From assembly GCF_008704715.1 (NCBI RefSeq), contig NZ_CP023689.1, positions 4,154,001 to 4,218,000 of the forward strand: DNA of 64,000 nucleotides, written 5' to 3'. Below are positions 14,077 to 22,092 of the stretch, in pieces. Both the position numbers and the translations under genes were made by a program. Numbering within the stretch: the first letter of the stretch is position 1; each line of letters opens with the position of its first letter. The stretch comes from Streptomyces chartreusis. Its GTDB lineage: Bacteria > Actinomycetota > Actinomycetes > Streptomycetales > Streptomycetaceae. The notes under the pieces were generated by a model, which was given only the letters and a program-made list of their open reading frames with translations, was not told the origin of the DNA and searched no databases.

Positions 14077-14158
14077 TGGCGGCGCCAGGATTCGAACCTG
14101 GGAAGGCTGAGCCGGCAGATTTACAGTCTGCTCCCTTTGGCCGCTCGGGCACACCGCC
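14077..14158 (-). tRNA. tRNA-Tyr (GTA)
   Basis: Read on the minus strand, the acceptor stem GGCGGTG pairs with the 3' strand CGCCGCC, followed by discriminator A; CCA is not encoded. The anticodon arm GCAGACTGTAAATCTGC gives anticodon GTA. The T-arm is CCCAG-GTTCGAAT-style, and a long variable arm is present, as in bacterial tRNA-Tyr. The gene is intact although it is the integration site, because the element supplies the 3' end. The bases 14077-14100 are the expected attachment core. Confidence 0.95.
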
Positions 14159-14385
14159 GGGGTTTGCTGCCGCTCGAACCGCTCTGTCGGCGGTTCTCCC
14201 TGGCAACGACGTAAACAATACCCGATGCGGAGGGGTGCTTCGCCACCCGATTGATCGCCTCCCGGGGGACCTGGGGTGGCTAGGCTTGTCCGGATGCGGT
14301 CCGGGGCCTGCCCCGGGCTCGGCGGCCACCCCCACGCCCGCCGAATCGCACCCCACACGCACCCCGATACAAGGAGCCACAGGAC

Positions 14386-14874
14386 ATGGCCGACTCCAGT
14401 TTCGACATCGTCTCGAAGGTCGAGCGGCAGGAGGTCGACAACGCCCTCAACCAGGCCGCCAAGGAGATCTCGCAGCGCTACGACTTCAAGGGCGTGGGTG
14501 CCTCGATCTCGTGGTCCGGGGAGAAGATCCTGATGGAGGCGAACTCCGAGGACCGGGTGAACGCCGTCCTCGACGTCTTCCAGTCCAAGCTGATCAAGCG
14601 GGGCATCTCCCTGAAGGCCCTGGACGCGGGCGAGCCCCAGCTCTCGGGCAAGGAGTACAAGATCTTCGCGTCGATCGAGGAGGGCATCTCCCAGGAGAAC
14701 GCGAAGAAGGTGGCGAAGATCATCCGCGACGAGGGCCCCAAGGGCGTGAAGGCCCAGGTCCAGGGCGATGAACTGCGCGTCAGCTCCAAGAGCCGGGACG
14801 ACCTCCAGGCCATCATCGCCCTGCTGAAGGGCAAGGACTTCGAGTTCGCGCTCCAGTTCGTGAACTACCGGTAA
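14386..14874 (+). CDS. yajQ: YajQ family nucleotide-binding protein
   Basis: The 162-residue product is a full-length YajQ: MADSSFDIVSKVERQEVDNA at the start, then RYDFKGVGASISW, GISLKALD and the C-terminal LLKGKDFEFALQFVNYR. The family binds nucleotides, including cyclic di-GMP in Xanthomonas, and has two RNP-like folds. Its role in Streptomyces is not settled. AAGGAG precedes the ATG. The 227 bp between it and tRNA-Tyr hold no gene. It is the first chromosomal gene beyond the element. Confidence 0.95.
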   Translation: MADSSFDIVSKVERQEVDNALNQAAKEISQRYDFKGVGASISWSGEKILMEANSEDRVNAVLDVFQSKLIKRGISLKALDAGEPQLSGKEYKIFASIEEGISQENAKKVAKIIRDEGPKGVKAQVQGDELRVSSKSRDDLQAIIALLKGKDFEFALQFVNYR

Positions 14875-14894
14875 GCGACCCTCAGGGTTACGAG

Positions 14895-14930
14895 AAAGGG
14901 TGGGCACTCCGCTGTGGGTGCCCACCCTTT
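14895..14930 (+). terminator. 13-bp perfect terminator hairpin after yajQ
   Basis: AAAGGGTGGGCAC (14895-14907) pairs with GTGCCCACCCTTT (14918-14930) across a 10-nt loop, 20 bp after the stop codon. The arm ends in TTT, as in an intrinsic terminator. Confidence 0.8.
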
Positions 14931-14979
14931 CCCGCCTGCTGGCTGCGGTCCGGAGGTGTCGCTCTGCGGCTGATCCCGG

Positions 14980-15246
14980 TCAGCTGCGGGAATGGCCGAA
15001 CAAGATGCGGTAGGCGATCAGGAGCACGAGGGAGCCGCCGATCGCCGAGGCCCATGTCGCGCCGTCATAGAAGTCCTTGGTGATCGGGTGGTCCAGCCAG
15101 CGGGACGAGATCCAGCCGCCGATGAACGCGCCCGCGACGCCGATGAGCGTCGTGCCGATGAAGCCGCCCGGGTCACGGCCCGGCAGCAGGAACTTGGCGA
15201 TGGCCCCGGCCAACAGCCCCAGAATGATCCAGCTGATGATCGTCAT
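14980..15246 (-). CDS. GlsB/YeaQ/YmgE family membrane protein
   Basis: The 88-residue product starts MTIISWIILGLLAGAIAKFL and has the family signature LLPGRDPGGFIGTTLIGVAG, then a second and third hydrophobic segment (ASAIGGSLVLLIAYRILF). These small three-helix proteins are stress-linked and of unknown mechanism. ATG at 15246 is chosen over the longer frame because the family begins here and AGGTTCAAGG precedes it. Confidence 0.9.
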   Translation of the reverse strand: MTIISWIILGLLAGAIAKFLLPGRDPGGFIGTTLIGVAGAFIGGWISSRWLDHPITKDFYDGATWASAIGGSLVLLIAYRILFGHSRS

Positions 15247-15382
15247 GCCTTGAACCTGCCCCTCCGCGCTGTGCCTGCACTTTTCCGGCACTGTGATCTC
15301 GGGCGCGCTTGTTCGTGCTCTGTTGATGAGCAGGACGTCACGGGAGCACCCCTCGGTTGCAGCGATCAGTAGGGTTCCGGCC

Positions 15383-16654
15383 ATGACACAGTCCGGCTCC
15401 GCCTCCCCCGAGCTGCGACGCACCCTGGGCGTCGGGGACGCCGTGATGATCGGGCTCGGCTCGATGATCGGGGCAGGGATCTTCGCGGCGCTGGCGCCCG
15501 CGGCGCGCGCGGCGGGTACCGGACTGCTGCTCGGACTGGCGGTCGCGGCCGTGGTCGCCTACTGCAACGCCACGTCGTCGGCGCGGCTGGCCGCCCTGTA
15601 TCCCGCCTCGGGCGGCACGTACGTGTACGGGCGCGAGCGGCTCGGGCCGTTCTGGGGGTATCTCGCGGGCTGGTCGTTCGTGATCGGCAAGACGGCCTCC
15701 TGCGCGGCGATGGCACTCACCGTGGGCGCCTACGTCTGGCCGGAGCAGGCGCACGCGGTGGCGGTCGCGGCCGTGGTGGCGCTGACCGCGGTGAACTACG
15801 GCGGCGTTCAGAAGTCCGCCTGGCTGACCAGGGCGATCGTGGCGGTGGTCCTCGCTGTCCTCGCCTGTGTGGTGGTCGTGTGTCTGGGTTCCGGGCAGTC
15901 CGATGCCGGGCGTCTGGACATCGGGACCTCGGACGGCATCGGCGGGGTGCTTCAGGCGGCGGGACTGCTGTTCTTCGCCTTCGCCGGGTACGCGCGGATC
16001 GCGACCCTGGGCGAGGAGGTGCGGGACCCCGCGCGGACCATTCCCCGGGCGATTCCGGTGGCCCTGGGCATCGCGCTGGCGGTGTACGTGTGTGTGGCGG
16101 TGGCTGTCCTCTCTGTGCTGGGGCCGGAGGGCCTCGGGCAGACGAGCGCGCCACTGGCCGACGCGGTACGGGCGGCCGGGGTGCCAGGGCTTGCGCCGGT
16201 GGTACGGGTGGGTGCCGCCGTCGCCGCGCTCGGCTCGCTGCTCGCCCTGATCCTGGGCGTCTCACGGACGACGCTGGCCATGGCCCGTGACCGGCATCTG
16301 CCCGGCGCCCTGGCGGCCGTGCATCCGCGGTTCCAGGTACCTCACCGGGCCGAACTCGCCGTGGGCGCGGTGGTCGCGGTCCTGGCCGCCACGGTGGACG
16401 TGCGGGGCGCGATCGGGTTCTCCTCCTTCGGGGTGCTGGCGTACTACGCGGTGGCCAACGCGTCGGCCTGGACTCTCGGCTCGGCGCCGGCCGCGCGCGT
16501 CGTCCCCGCGGTGGGGCTCCTCGGCTGTGTGGTGCTGGCCTTCTCCCTTCCGGGCGTCTCCGTGGCCGTCGGTGCGGGGGTGCTGGCCGTGGGCGTGGCC
16601 GCGTACGGCGTTCGGCGGTGGGTGGCGGGTCGGACGGGGGCGCGGGGGCGTTAG
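15383..16654 (+). CDS. APC family amino-acid permease
   Basis: The 423-residue protein has about twelve membrane segments. Near the start it has the APC signature GVGDAVMIGLGSMIGAGIFA, and later LLFFAFAGYARIATLGEEV with the conserved Glu-rich loop RDPARTIPRAI. It likely imports an amino acid or similar cation-coupled substrate; specificity cannot be read. The ATG at 15383 starts the family-typical N-terminus (ELRRTLGVGD). It is divergent from the YeaQ-like gene. The 204 bp after it hold no gene. Confidence 0.88.
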   Translation: MTQSGSASPELRRTLGVGDAVMIGLGSMIGAGIFAALAPAARAAGTGLLLGLAVAAVVAYCNATSSARLAALYPASGGTYVYGRERLGPFWGYLAGWSFVIGKTASCAAMALTVGAYVWPEQAHAVAVAAVVALTAVNYGGVQKSAWLTRAIVAVVLAVLACVVVVCLGSGQSDAGRLDIGTSDGIGGVLQAAGLLFFAFAGYARIATLGEEVRDPARTIPRAIPVALGIALAVYVCVAVAVLSVLGPEGLGQTSAPLADAVRAAGVPGLAPVVRVGAAVAALGSLLALILGVSRTTLAMARDRHLPGALAAVHPRFQVPHRAELAVGAVVAVLAATVDVRGAIGFSSFGVLAYYAVANASAWTLGSAPAARVVPAVGLLGCVVLAFSLPGVSVAVGAGVLAVGVAAYGVRRWVAGRTGARGR

Positions 16655-16858
16655 CCGGCGGGCTTGGCGATGCGGTCGCGGTAAGAGCACGTCGGAGGGC
16701 GCGGCGGTCAGGGCGTGGGTGTTGCCGCCGTGCGTATGCGGGCGTGCGGGCGCTGGCCGACGGCCGGCGGGGCGCCGCGGCGAAAGGATGGCCGGGACCG
16801 GAGGAGGGCCGGGAACGCGCCGAGTTGCAGGTGGGAGCAAATCGCGGAGCGGGGCCGG

Positions 16859-17425
16859 TCAGGGCGCCGGTGTCGCCGCCGTGCGTATGCGGAAGTCGGT
16901 CCAAGGGGCCATCTCCAGCTCCTCGTTCATCTCCTCGTACCAGCCCGTGCCGTCGATCCAGGCGCACAGCCAGTGGGCGAGGCTCGGGGCGTCCACATAC
17001 CAGGCGTGGTCCGCGTCGTCGGCGTTCGGTTCGAAGAGCAGGACGGTGGGCTCGGGGCCGCGGCAGTCGACGCAGGCGTACATCGCGCAGCCCCAGTGGG
17101 ATATCGCCAGGACGCCCTCGGGCCAGGGCCAGTCCGGGTCCTTGCGGGCGTGCTCGCGGTTGGCGAGGTACTGCGTGACGGCGGCGGGCTCGCCGGCCGG
17201 AGGGCTGTCGAGCAGGGGCAACAGGCCGTACTCCGGGCCGAATCCGCCGTCTCCTATCCGGAGGTAGAGGTCGGCGAGCAGCGGCGGCAGGCGGAAGCCG
17301 AGGGCGGCCTCGGCACGGGCCACGGTGGCCGCGTCCACGGGCTCGGGCAGCGAAGTCCAGCCCCACGGTCGGGTGTTGCGGGCCTTGTCCGCCACCCTCG
17401 TCAGCAACTGCTCGTTCTCGGTCAT
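16859..17425 (-). CDS. SMI1/KNR4 family protein
   Basis: The 188-residue product has the SMI1/KNR4 fold signature: ARAEAALGFRLPPLLADLY followed by GDGGFGPEYGLLPL, and later VLAISHWGCAMYACVDCRG. Members in bacteria are often immunity proteins for contact toxins, but many chromosomal Streptomyces copies have no toxin next to them, as here. ATG at 17425 is chosen; a TTG five codons earlier is possible. It stands alone between the permease and yccF. Confidence 0.8.
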   Translation of the reverse strand: MTENEQLLTRVADKARNTRPWGWTSLPEPVDAATVARAEAALGFRLPPLLADLYLRIGDGGFGPEYGLLPLLDSPPAGEPAAVTQYLANREHARKDPDWPWPEGVLAISHWGCAMYACVDCRGPEPTVLLFEPNADDADHAWYVDAPSLAHWLCAWIDGTGWYEEMNEELEMAPWTDFRIRTAATPAP

Positions 17426-17497
17426 GCGTTCATGATGCAAGCCGCCACTGACATTGGAGCCGGCCTGTGGACAACCGACGGGTTGTGGAAAACCCTC

Positions 17498-17893
17498 CTA
17501 CCAACCCGACGCGAACGGCCTGTCGGTCGGGACGATTTCGCGGCCCAGCGGGAACAGCGACACCGGGATCAGCTTGAAGTTGGCGATGCCGAACGGGATG
17601 CCGATGATCGTGACGCACAGCAGCAGGCCGGTGACGATGTGGCCCAGGGCGAGCCACCAGCCCGCAAGGACCAGCCACAGGACGTTGCCGACGCAGGACG
17701 GGGCTCCGGCGTCGTGGCGCTCGATCGTCGTGTACCCGAAGGGCCACAGGGCGTAGACGCCGATGCGGAAGGCGGCGATGCCGAAGGGGATGCCGATGAT
17801 GGTGATGCAGAGCAGCAGGCCGGCGGCCAGGTAGCCGAGGAACAGCCAGAAGCCGCTCAGGACGAGCCAGATGACGTTCAGGATGGTTTTCAC
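17498..17893 (-). CDS. YccF domain membrane protein
   Basis: The 131-residue protein contains two tandem copies of the YccF repeat: LCITIIGIPFGIAAFRIGVY and LCVTIIGIPFGIANFKLIPV, each preceded by a hydrophobic segment. It is an inner-membrane protein of unknown function. Its start overlaps the stop of htpX by 4 bp (ATGA), so the two are expressed together. Confidence 0.9.
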   Translation of the reverse strand: MKTILNVIWLVLSGFWLFLGYLAAGLLLCITIIGIPFGIAAFRIGVYALWPFGYTTIERHDAGAPSCVGNVLWLVLAGWWLALGHIVTGLLLCVTIIGIPFGIANFKLIPVSLFPLGREIVPTDRPFASGW

Positions 17894-18750
17894 CGAGGAC
17901 CAGCCATCCTCTCGAGCCGGGCGATACGGTCCGCCATGGGCGGGTGGGTGGAGAACATCTTGGAGAACCCCTGACCTGGGCGGAACGGGTTGGCGATCAT
18001 CATGTGACTGGCGGTCTCGATACGCGGCTCGGGCGGCAGCGGGAGCTGCTTCGTGCCGGCGTCGAGCTTGCGCAGCGCGCTGGCGAGGGCGAGGGGGTCG
18101 CCGGTGAGCTGGGCGCCGGACGCGTCGGCCTCGTACTCCCGTGAGCGGCTGATCGCCAGCTGGATGAGCGAGGCGGCGAGCGGCCCGAGGATCATGATCA
18201 GCAGCAGGCCGAGGATGCCGGGGCCGTCGTCGTCATCGGAGCGGCCGATCGGGATCAGCCACGCGAAATTGACCAGGAACATGATCACCGACGCGAGCGC
18301 CCCGGCGACCGATGAGATCAGGATGTCGCGGTTGTAGACATGGCTCAACTCGTGGCCGATGACACCGCGCAGTTCCCGCTCGTCGAGGATGCGCAGGATT
18401 CCTTCGGTGCAGCACACGGCGGCGTTGCGCGGGTTGCGGCCCGTCGCGAACGCGTTCGGGGCCTCCGTCGGGGAGATGTACAGGCGCGGCATCGGCTGAC
18501 GGGCCTGGGTGGAGAGGTCGCGGACCATGCGGTACAGCCCGGGAGCCTCGAACTCGCTGACCGGGCGGGCGCGCATCGCGCGTAGCGCCAGTTTGTCGCT
18601 GTTCCAGTACGCGTAGGCGTTCGTGCCCAGCGCGATGACCACCGCGATGACGAGCCCCATTCGGCCGAAGAAACTGCCGATGACGATGATGATTGCGGAC
18701 AGTCCCCCGAGGAGGACTGCGGTCCTGAGCCCGTTGTGCCGGCGGTGCAC
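17890..18750 (-). CDS. htpX: HtpX zinc metalloprotease
   Basis: The 286-residue membrane protease (M48B) has two N-terminal membrane segments, the zinc motif HELSH in RGVIGHELSHVYNRDIL, and the downstream Glu in SREYEADASGAQ. It degrades misfolded membrane proteins under envelope stress. The C-terminal block FSTHPPMADRIARLERM is family-typical. It is co-transcribed with yccF. Its start is 242 bp from the end of the second nuoN, a gap with a terminator hairpin. Confidence 0.93.
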   Translation of the reverse strand: MHRRHNGLRTAVLLGGLSAIIIVIGSFFGRMGLVIAVVIALGTNAYAYWNSDKLALRAMRARPVSEFEAPGLYRMVRDLSTQARQPMPRLYISPTEAPNAFATGRNPRNAAVCCTEGILRILDERELRGVIGHELSHVYNRDILISSVAGALASVIMFLVNFAWLIPIGRSDDDDGPGILGLLLIMILGPLAASLIQLAISRSREYEADASGAQLTGDPLALASALRKLDAGTKQLPLPPEPRIETASHMMIANPFRPGQGFSKMFSTHPPMADRIARLERMAGPR

Positions 18751-18923
18751 GGTACGCCCTCCAAGTGGTGCGGCAGGGGAACCCTTTGCTGGTCGATCTC
18801 CGATGCCACTGGTGCCGTGATGTCACGTCCAGTGGACCCTTCTGTACTGGTCAACGCCAGGCGAGGGCCCCGGGTTCCCTTGCCCGTGCGGCGGCGGGCG
18901 TGGGCCGGACGGGTGAACGCGCC

Positions 18924-18958
18924 CGCGCGCGTGGAGGGCGGGTCGTTCCACGCGCGCG
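18924..18958 (-). terminator. 12-bp terminator hairpin after the second nuoN
   Basis: CGCGCGCGTGGA (18924-18935) pairs with TCCACGCGCGCG (18947-18958) across 11 nt. It lies 34 bp beyond the nuoN2 stop and would end the partial nuo operon before htpX. Confidence 0.65.
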
Positions 18959-18991
18959 TACGGAACGCTCCCCGGGGCTCGGCCCCAGGGT

Positions 18992-20515
18992 TCAGAAGAG
19001 CCCGGTGTCGGTGAACCGCAGGATCAGCTGGGGCGCTCCGGACAGGGCGATGCCGATGACCCCGGTGAGCGCCATCGCGGCCGTGACCGGCGCGGGGGCG
19101 AGGTACCGGACGGGCTCGCCCTCGGGGGCGCGGAACAGCAGGGCCGTCCACTGGAGGTAGTAGAACAGCGCGATCACGACGTTGACGGCCATGACCACGG
19201 CGAGCCAGCCGAGTCCGGCGTCGACGGCCGCGGAGAAGACAGTGACCTTGGCGAAGAGGCCGATGATGCCTGGCGGGAGTCCGGCGAGGCACAGCAGGAA
19301 GAAGGCCAGGATCAGGGCGGAGATCGGGTTGCGCGCGTACAGGCCGCGGTAGTCGCTGATGCGGTTGAGGGTCTTCGTACGGCCCACGAGCGCGGCCACC
19401 GCGAAGGCGCCGAGGTTCACGGCGGCGTACATAAGCGCGTAGGCGACGGTGGAGCCGATGGAGCGCTCTGCGTCGTCGGAGTACGCGGCGGCGGCGATCG
19501 GCACCAGGAGGTAGCCGGCCTGTCCGACGGAGGACCAGGCGAGCAGGCGTACCGCGCTGTACGCGCGCGTGGCCTGCTGTCGCAGGGCGCCGACGTTGCC
19601 GACGGTCATGGTGAGCGCGGCGAGCGCCGCGAGGGCGGGGCCCCATACGTCGGCGTACGACGGCAGCGCGATGACGGTGATGAGGATCAGGCCGGTGAAG
19701 CCGACCGCCTTGCCGACGACCGACAGGTAGGCGGCGATCGGCAGCGGCGCCCCTACGTAGGTGTCCGGCACCCAGAAGTGGAAGGGCACGGCGGCCGTCT
19801 TGAAGGCGAAGCCGACCAGGGTGAGGACGACTCCGGTCTGGGTGAGGGTCTCCAGTTGGCCGTCGACGTTCTGGACGCGGTCGGCGATCTGCGTCAGGTA
19901 GAGGGTGCCCGTGGAGGCGTACACGAAGCTGATGCCCATGAGGCTGACCGCGGTCGCGGTGACCGAGGACAGGAAGAACTTCAGTGCCGCTTCGGAGGAC
20001 TTGCGGTCGCCGTGGCGCAGGCCGACGAGGGCGAAGGCGGGCAGTGAGGCGACTTCCAGGGCGACGATGAGGGTCGCGAGGTCCCGGGAGGCGGGCAGCA
20101 GGGCGGCTCCGGCAGCGGAGGAGAGCAGCAGGAACCAGAACTCCCCTTCGGGGAGGCCCTTGTTGGCGTCCTTCAGTGCCGTGACCGACAGCAGGGCCGC
20201 GAGGAGGGCGCCGCCGAGGACGAGGAACTGGATGACGAGGGTGAAGCGGTCGGCCGTGTAGCTGCACAGCTCGGCGTCGCCGGCCAGGCAGAAGGTGGAG
20301 CGGTCGCCGTCCAGGAGGGGCAGCAGCAGAAGCGCGGAGGCGGCGAGTCCCGCCACGGAGGTCCAGCCGAGCACCGCCTTCTTGTTCTCCGCGATGAACA
20401 GGTCGGCGACGAGCACCACGAGTGCGACGACCGCCGCGAGGGTGGGCGGCGCGATGGCGAGCCAGTCGACGGACTGGACGAGGTTCGCGGCCAGTGGCTG
20501 GGCCAGGGAGCTCAT
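18992..20515 (-). CDS. nuoN: NADH-quinone oxidoreductase subunit N (second cluster)
   Basis: The 507-residue protein is a Mrp-type antiporter subunit with about fourteen membrane helices and the conserved Lys residues in FKTAAVPFHFWVPDTYVGAP and the SEAALKFFLSS segment. It is a proton-pumping module of complex I. ATG at 20515 overlaps the nuoM stop by 4 bp. It is a different gene from the nuoN at 59666, differing strongly in sequence. It is the last gene of the partial operon. Confidence 0.93.
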   Translation of the reverse strand: MSSLAQPLAANLVQSVDWLAIAPPTLAAVVALVVLVADLFIAENKKAVLGWTSVAGLAASALLLLPLLDGDRSTFCLAGDAELCSYTADRFTLVIQFLVLGGALLAALLSVTALKDANKGLPEGEFWFLLLSSAAGAALLPASRDLATLIVALEVASLPAFALVGLRHGDRKSSEAALKFFLSSVTATAVSLMGISFVYASTGTLYLTQIADRVQNVDGQLETLTQTGVVLTLVGFAFKTAAVPFHFWVPDTYVGAPLPIAAYLSVVGKAVGFTGLILITVIALPSYADVWGPALAALAALTMTVGNVGALRQQATRAYSAVRLLAWSSVGQAGYLLVPIAAAAYSDDAERSIGSTVAYALMYAAVNLGAFAVAALVGRTKTLNRISDYRGLYARNPISALILAFFLLCLAGLPPGIIGLFAKVTVFSAAVDAGLGWLAVVMAVNVVIALFYYLQWTALLFRAPEGEPVRYLAPAPVTAAMALTGVIGIALSGAPQLILRFTDTGLF

Positions 20516-22086
20516 CGGGTGCCTCCTGAGAGGAGCTGCTGCACGGCCGGGTCGGTCAGGCCGAGGAGGGTCTTCGGCCACAGTCCGGCGACGACGGTGA
20601 GGGCGACGAGCGGGGTCCAGGCCGCGAACTCGTAGCTCTGGACGTCGGCGAGCTTCGGGGCGTCCTGCGGTGCGGCGCCCATGCAGACGCGGCGGACCAC
20701 GAGGAGCAGGTACGCGGCGGTGAGCAGGGTGCCGAAGGCGCCGATCGCCATGAAGGTGAGGAAGGCCGGGCGGCTGAGTTCGGGGGCGGGTTCGAACGCG
20801 CCGAACAGCGCGAGCATCTCGCCCCAGAACCCGGCGAGTCCGGGCAGCCCGAGCGAGGCGACCGCGGCGAAGGCGAGCAGACCGCCGAGGCGCGGGGCCT
20901 TGCCGTACAGGGCGGCGCCGGTCTGCTCGGCAAGGGCGTCGAGGTCGGTGGTGCCTGTACGGTCCTTGAGGGCTCCGACCAGGAAGAACAGCAGGCCGGT
21001 GATGAGGCCGTGGGCGATGTTGGCGAACAGGGCGCCGTTCACGCCGGTCGGGGTCATCGTGGCGATGCCGAGCAGGACGAAGCCCATGTGGCCGACGGAG
21101 GAGTAGGCGATGAGGCGCTTCAGGTCGCCCTTCGCGCCCTGCTTGGCGAGGGCGAGGCAGGCCAGCGATCCGTAGATGATCCCGACGACGGCGAAGGCGG
21201 CGAGATAGGGCGCGAAGTCGGCGAAGCCGTCCGGGGTGATCGGCAGCAGAATGCGGATGAACCCGTACGTACCCATCTTCAGCAGTACGCCGGCCAGCAG
21301 GACCGAGCCGACGGTCGGGGCTGCGGTGTGGGCGTCGGGCAGCCAGCTGTGCAGCGGCCACATCGGGGTCTTGACGGCGAGCCCGATCCCGATCGACAGA
21401 ACGGCGATGACCTGCACGGATGTGGTCAGCGACCGGCCGTTGTCAGTGGCGAGTGCCACCATGTCGAATGTGCCCGCCTTGATTCCGATCAGGAGCAGGC
21501 CGAGCAGCATGACCACGGAGCCGAGCAGCGTGTAGAGGATGAACTTCCAGGCGGCCGCGGTCCTGCCCTCGCCGCCCCAGCGGGCGATGAGGAAGTACAT
21601 CGGGACGAGGACCATCTCGAAGGCGAGGAAGAACAGGAGCAGGTCGAGGACGGCGAAGGTGGCGAGGGTGCCGGACTCCAGGACGAGCACGAGTGCGACG
21701 AATGCCTTCGGGGTCGGGCCCGCGGGCATCTTGAAGTAGGAGTAGAGCGCGCAGAGGAAGGTCAGCAGCGCGGTCAGGACCACGAGGGGGAGGGAAATGC
21801 CGTCGACGCCGAGGTGGATGCGCACGTCGAGTGCGGGGATCCAGCTGATGTCCGTGCCGGCCTGCATCTTCGACGGCTGGTCGTGGTCGAAGCCGAGCGC
21901 CAGGACGATCGCCGCGATGAGGACCGCGCCGGTGACGGTGACGCCGTGCCGGAGCACTGCCTGCTCGGGTGACTTCCCCTTCAGTCCGGGCGGGGCGGGC
22001 AGGAGAGCGGCGGCCGCGCCGAGAAGCGGGCCGACGACGACGAACGCCAGAAGGAACTGCATCACGGACTCGTTGATATCGATCAC
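20512..22086 (-). CDS. nuoM: NADH-quinone oxidoreductase subunit M (second cluster)
   Basis: The 524-residue antiporter-like subunit shows the proton-channel signatures LAFEMVLVPMYFLIARWG, AVKTPMWPLHSWLPDAHTAA and KRLIAYSSVGHMGFVLLG. GTG at 22086 starts VIDINESV with GAGCAGG ahead; a later ATG (MQFLLAF) is possible. It is 6 bp from the nuoL stop and overlaps nuoN by 4 bp. Confidence 0.93.
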   Translation of the reverse strand: MIDINESVMQFLLAFVVVGPLLGAAAALLPAPPGLKGKSPEQAVLRHGVTVTGAVLIAAIVLALGFDHDQPSKMQAGTDISWIPALDVRIHLGVDGISLPLVVLTALLTFLCALYSYFKMPAGPTPKAFVALVLVLESGTLATFAVLDLLLFFLAFEMVLVPMYFLIARWGGEGRTAAAWKFILYTLLGSVVMLLGLLLIGIKAGTFDMVALATDNGRSLTTSVQVIAVLSIGIGLAVKTPMWPLHSWLPDAHTAAPTVGSVLLAGVLLKMGTYGFIRILLPITPDGFADFAPYLAAFAVVGIIYGSLACLALAKQGAKGDLKRLIAYSSVGHMGFVLLGIATMTPTGVNGALFANIAHGLITGLLFFLVGALKDRTGTTDLDALAEQTGAALYGKAPRLGGLLAFAAVASLGLPGLAGFWGEMLALFGAFEPAPELSRPAFLTFMAIGAFGTLLTAAYLLLVVRRVCMGAAPQDAPKLADVQSYEFAAWTPLVALTVVAGLWPKTLLGLTDPAVQQLLSGGTR

Positions 22087-22092
22087 GCCTGC

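Larger units (their letters stand above)
1..14100. mobile_element. Integrated conjugative element (AICE, SLP1-like site), left end outside window
   Basis: The stretch carries a complete actinomycete integrative element core: FtsK/SpoIIIE-type transfer ATPase, several small membrane spread-type proteins, prim-pol and SF3 helicase replication genes, an excisionase-like HTH protein and a tyrosine integrase whose 3' end is 150 bp from the 3' end of a tRNA-Tyr gene. Integration at a tRNA 3' end next to int is the standard layout, and tRNA-Tyr is the known site of SLP1. The right junction must lie within or beside the tRNA 3' half (about 14077-14100). No second copy of the tRNA 3' end is visible near position 1, so the left boundary lies outside the window. 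Cargo includes a RapZ-domain gene, a sigma factor and an HNH nuclease. Confidence 0.88.

Noticed and set aside
15717..17366. A 549-codon minus-strand frame opposite the permease
   Set aside because: The product is Arg/Pro-rich nonsense and crosses two real genes; it reflects GC bias only.
16859..17425. Toxin-immunity pair
   Set aside because: The SMI1/KNR4 protein could be an immunity factor, but no toxin or delivery gene lies next to it.
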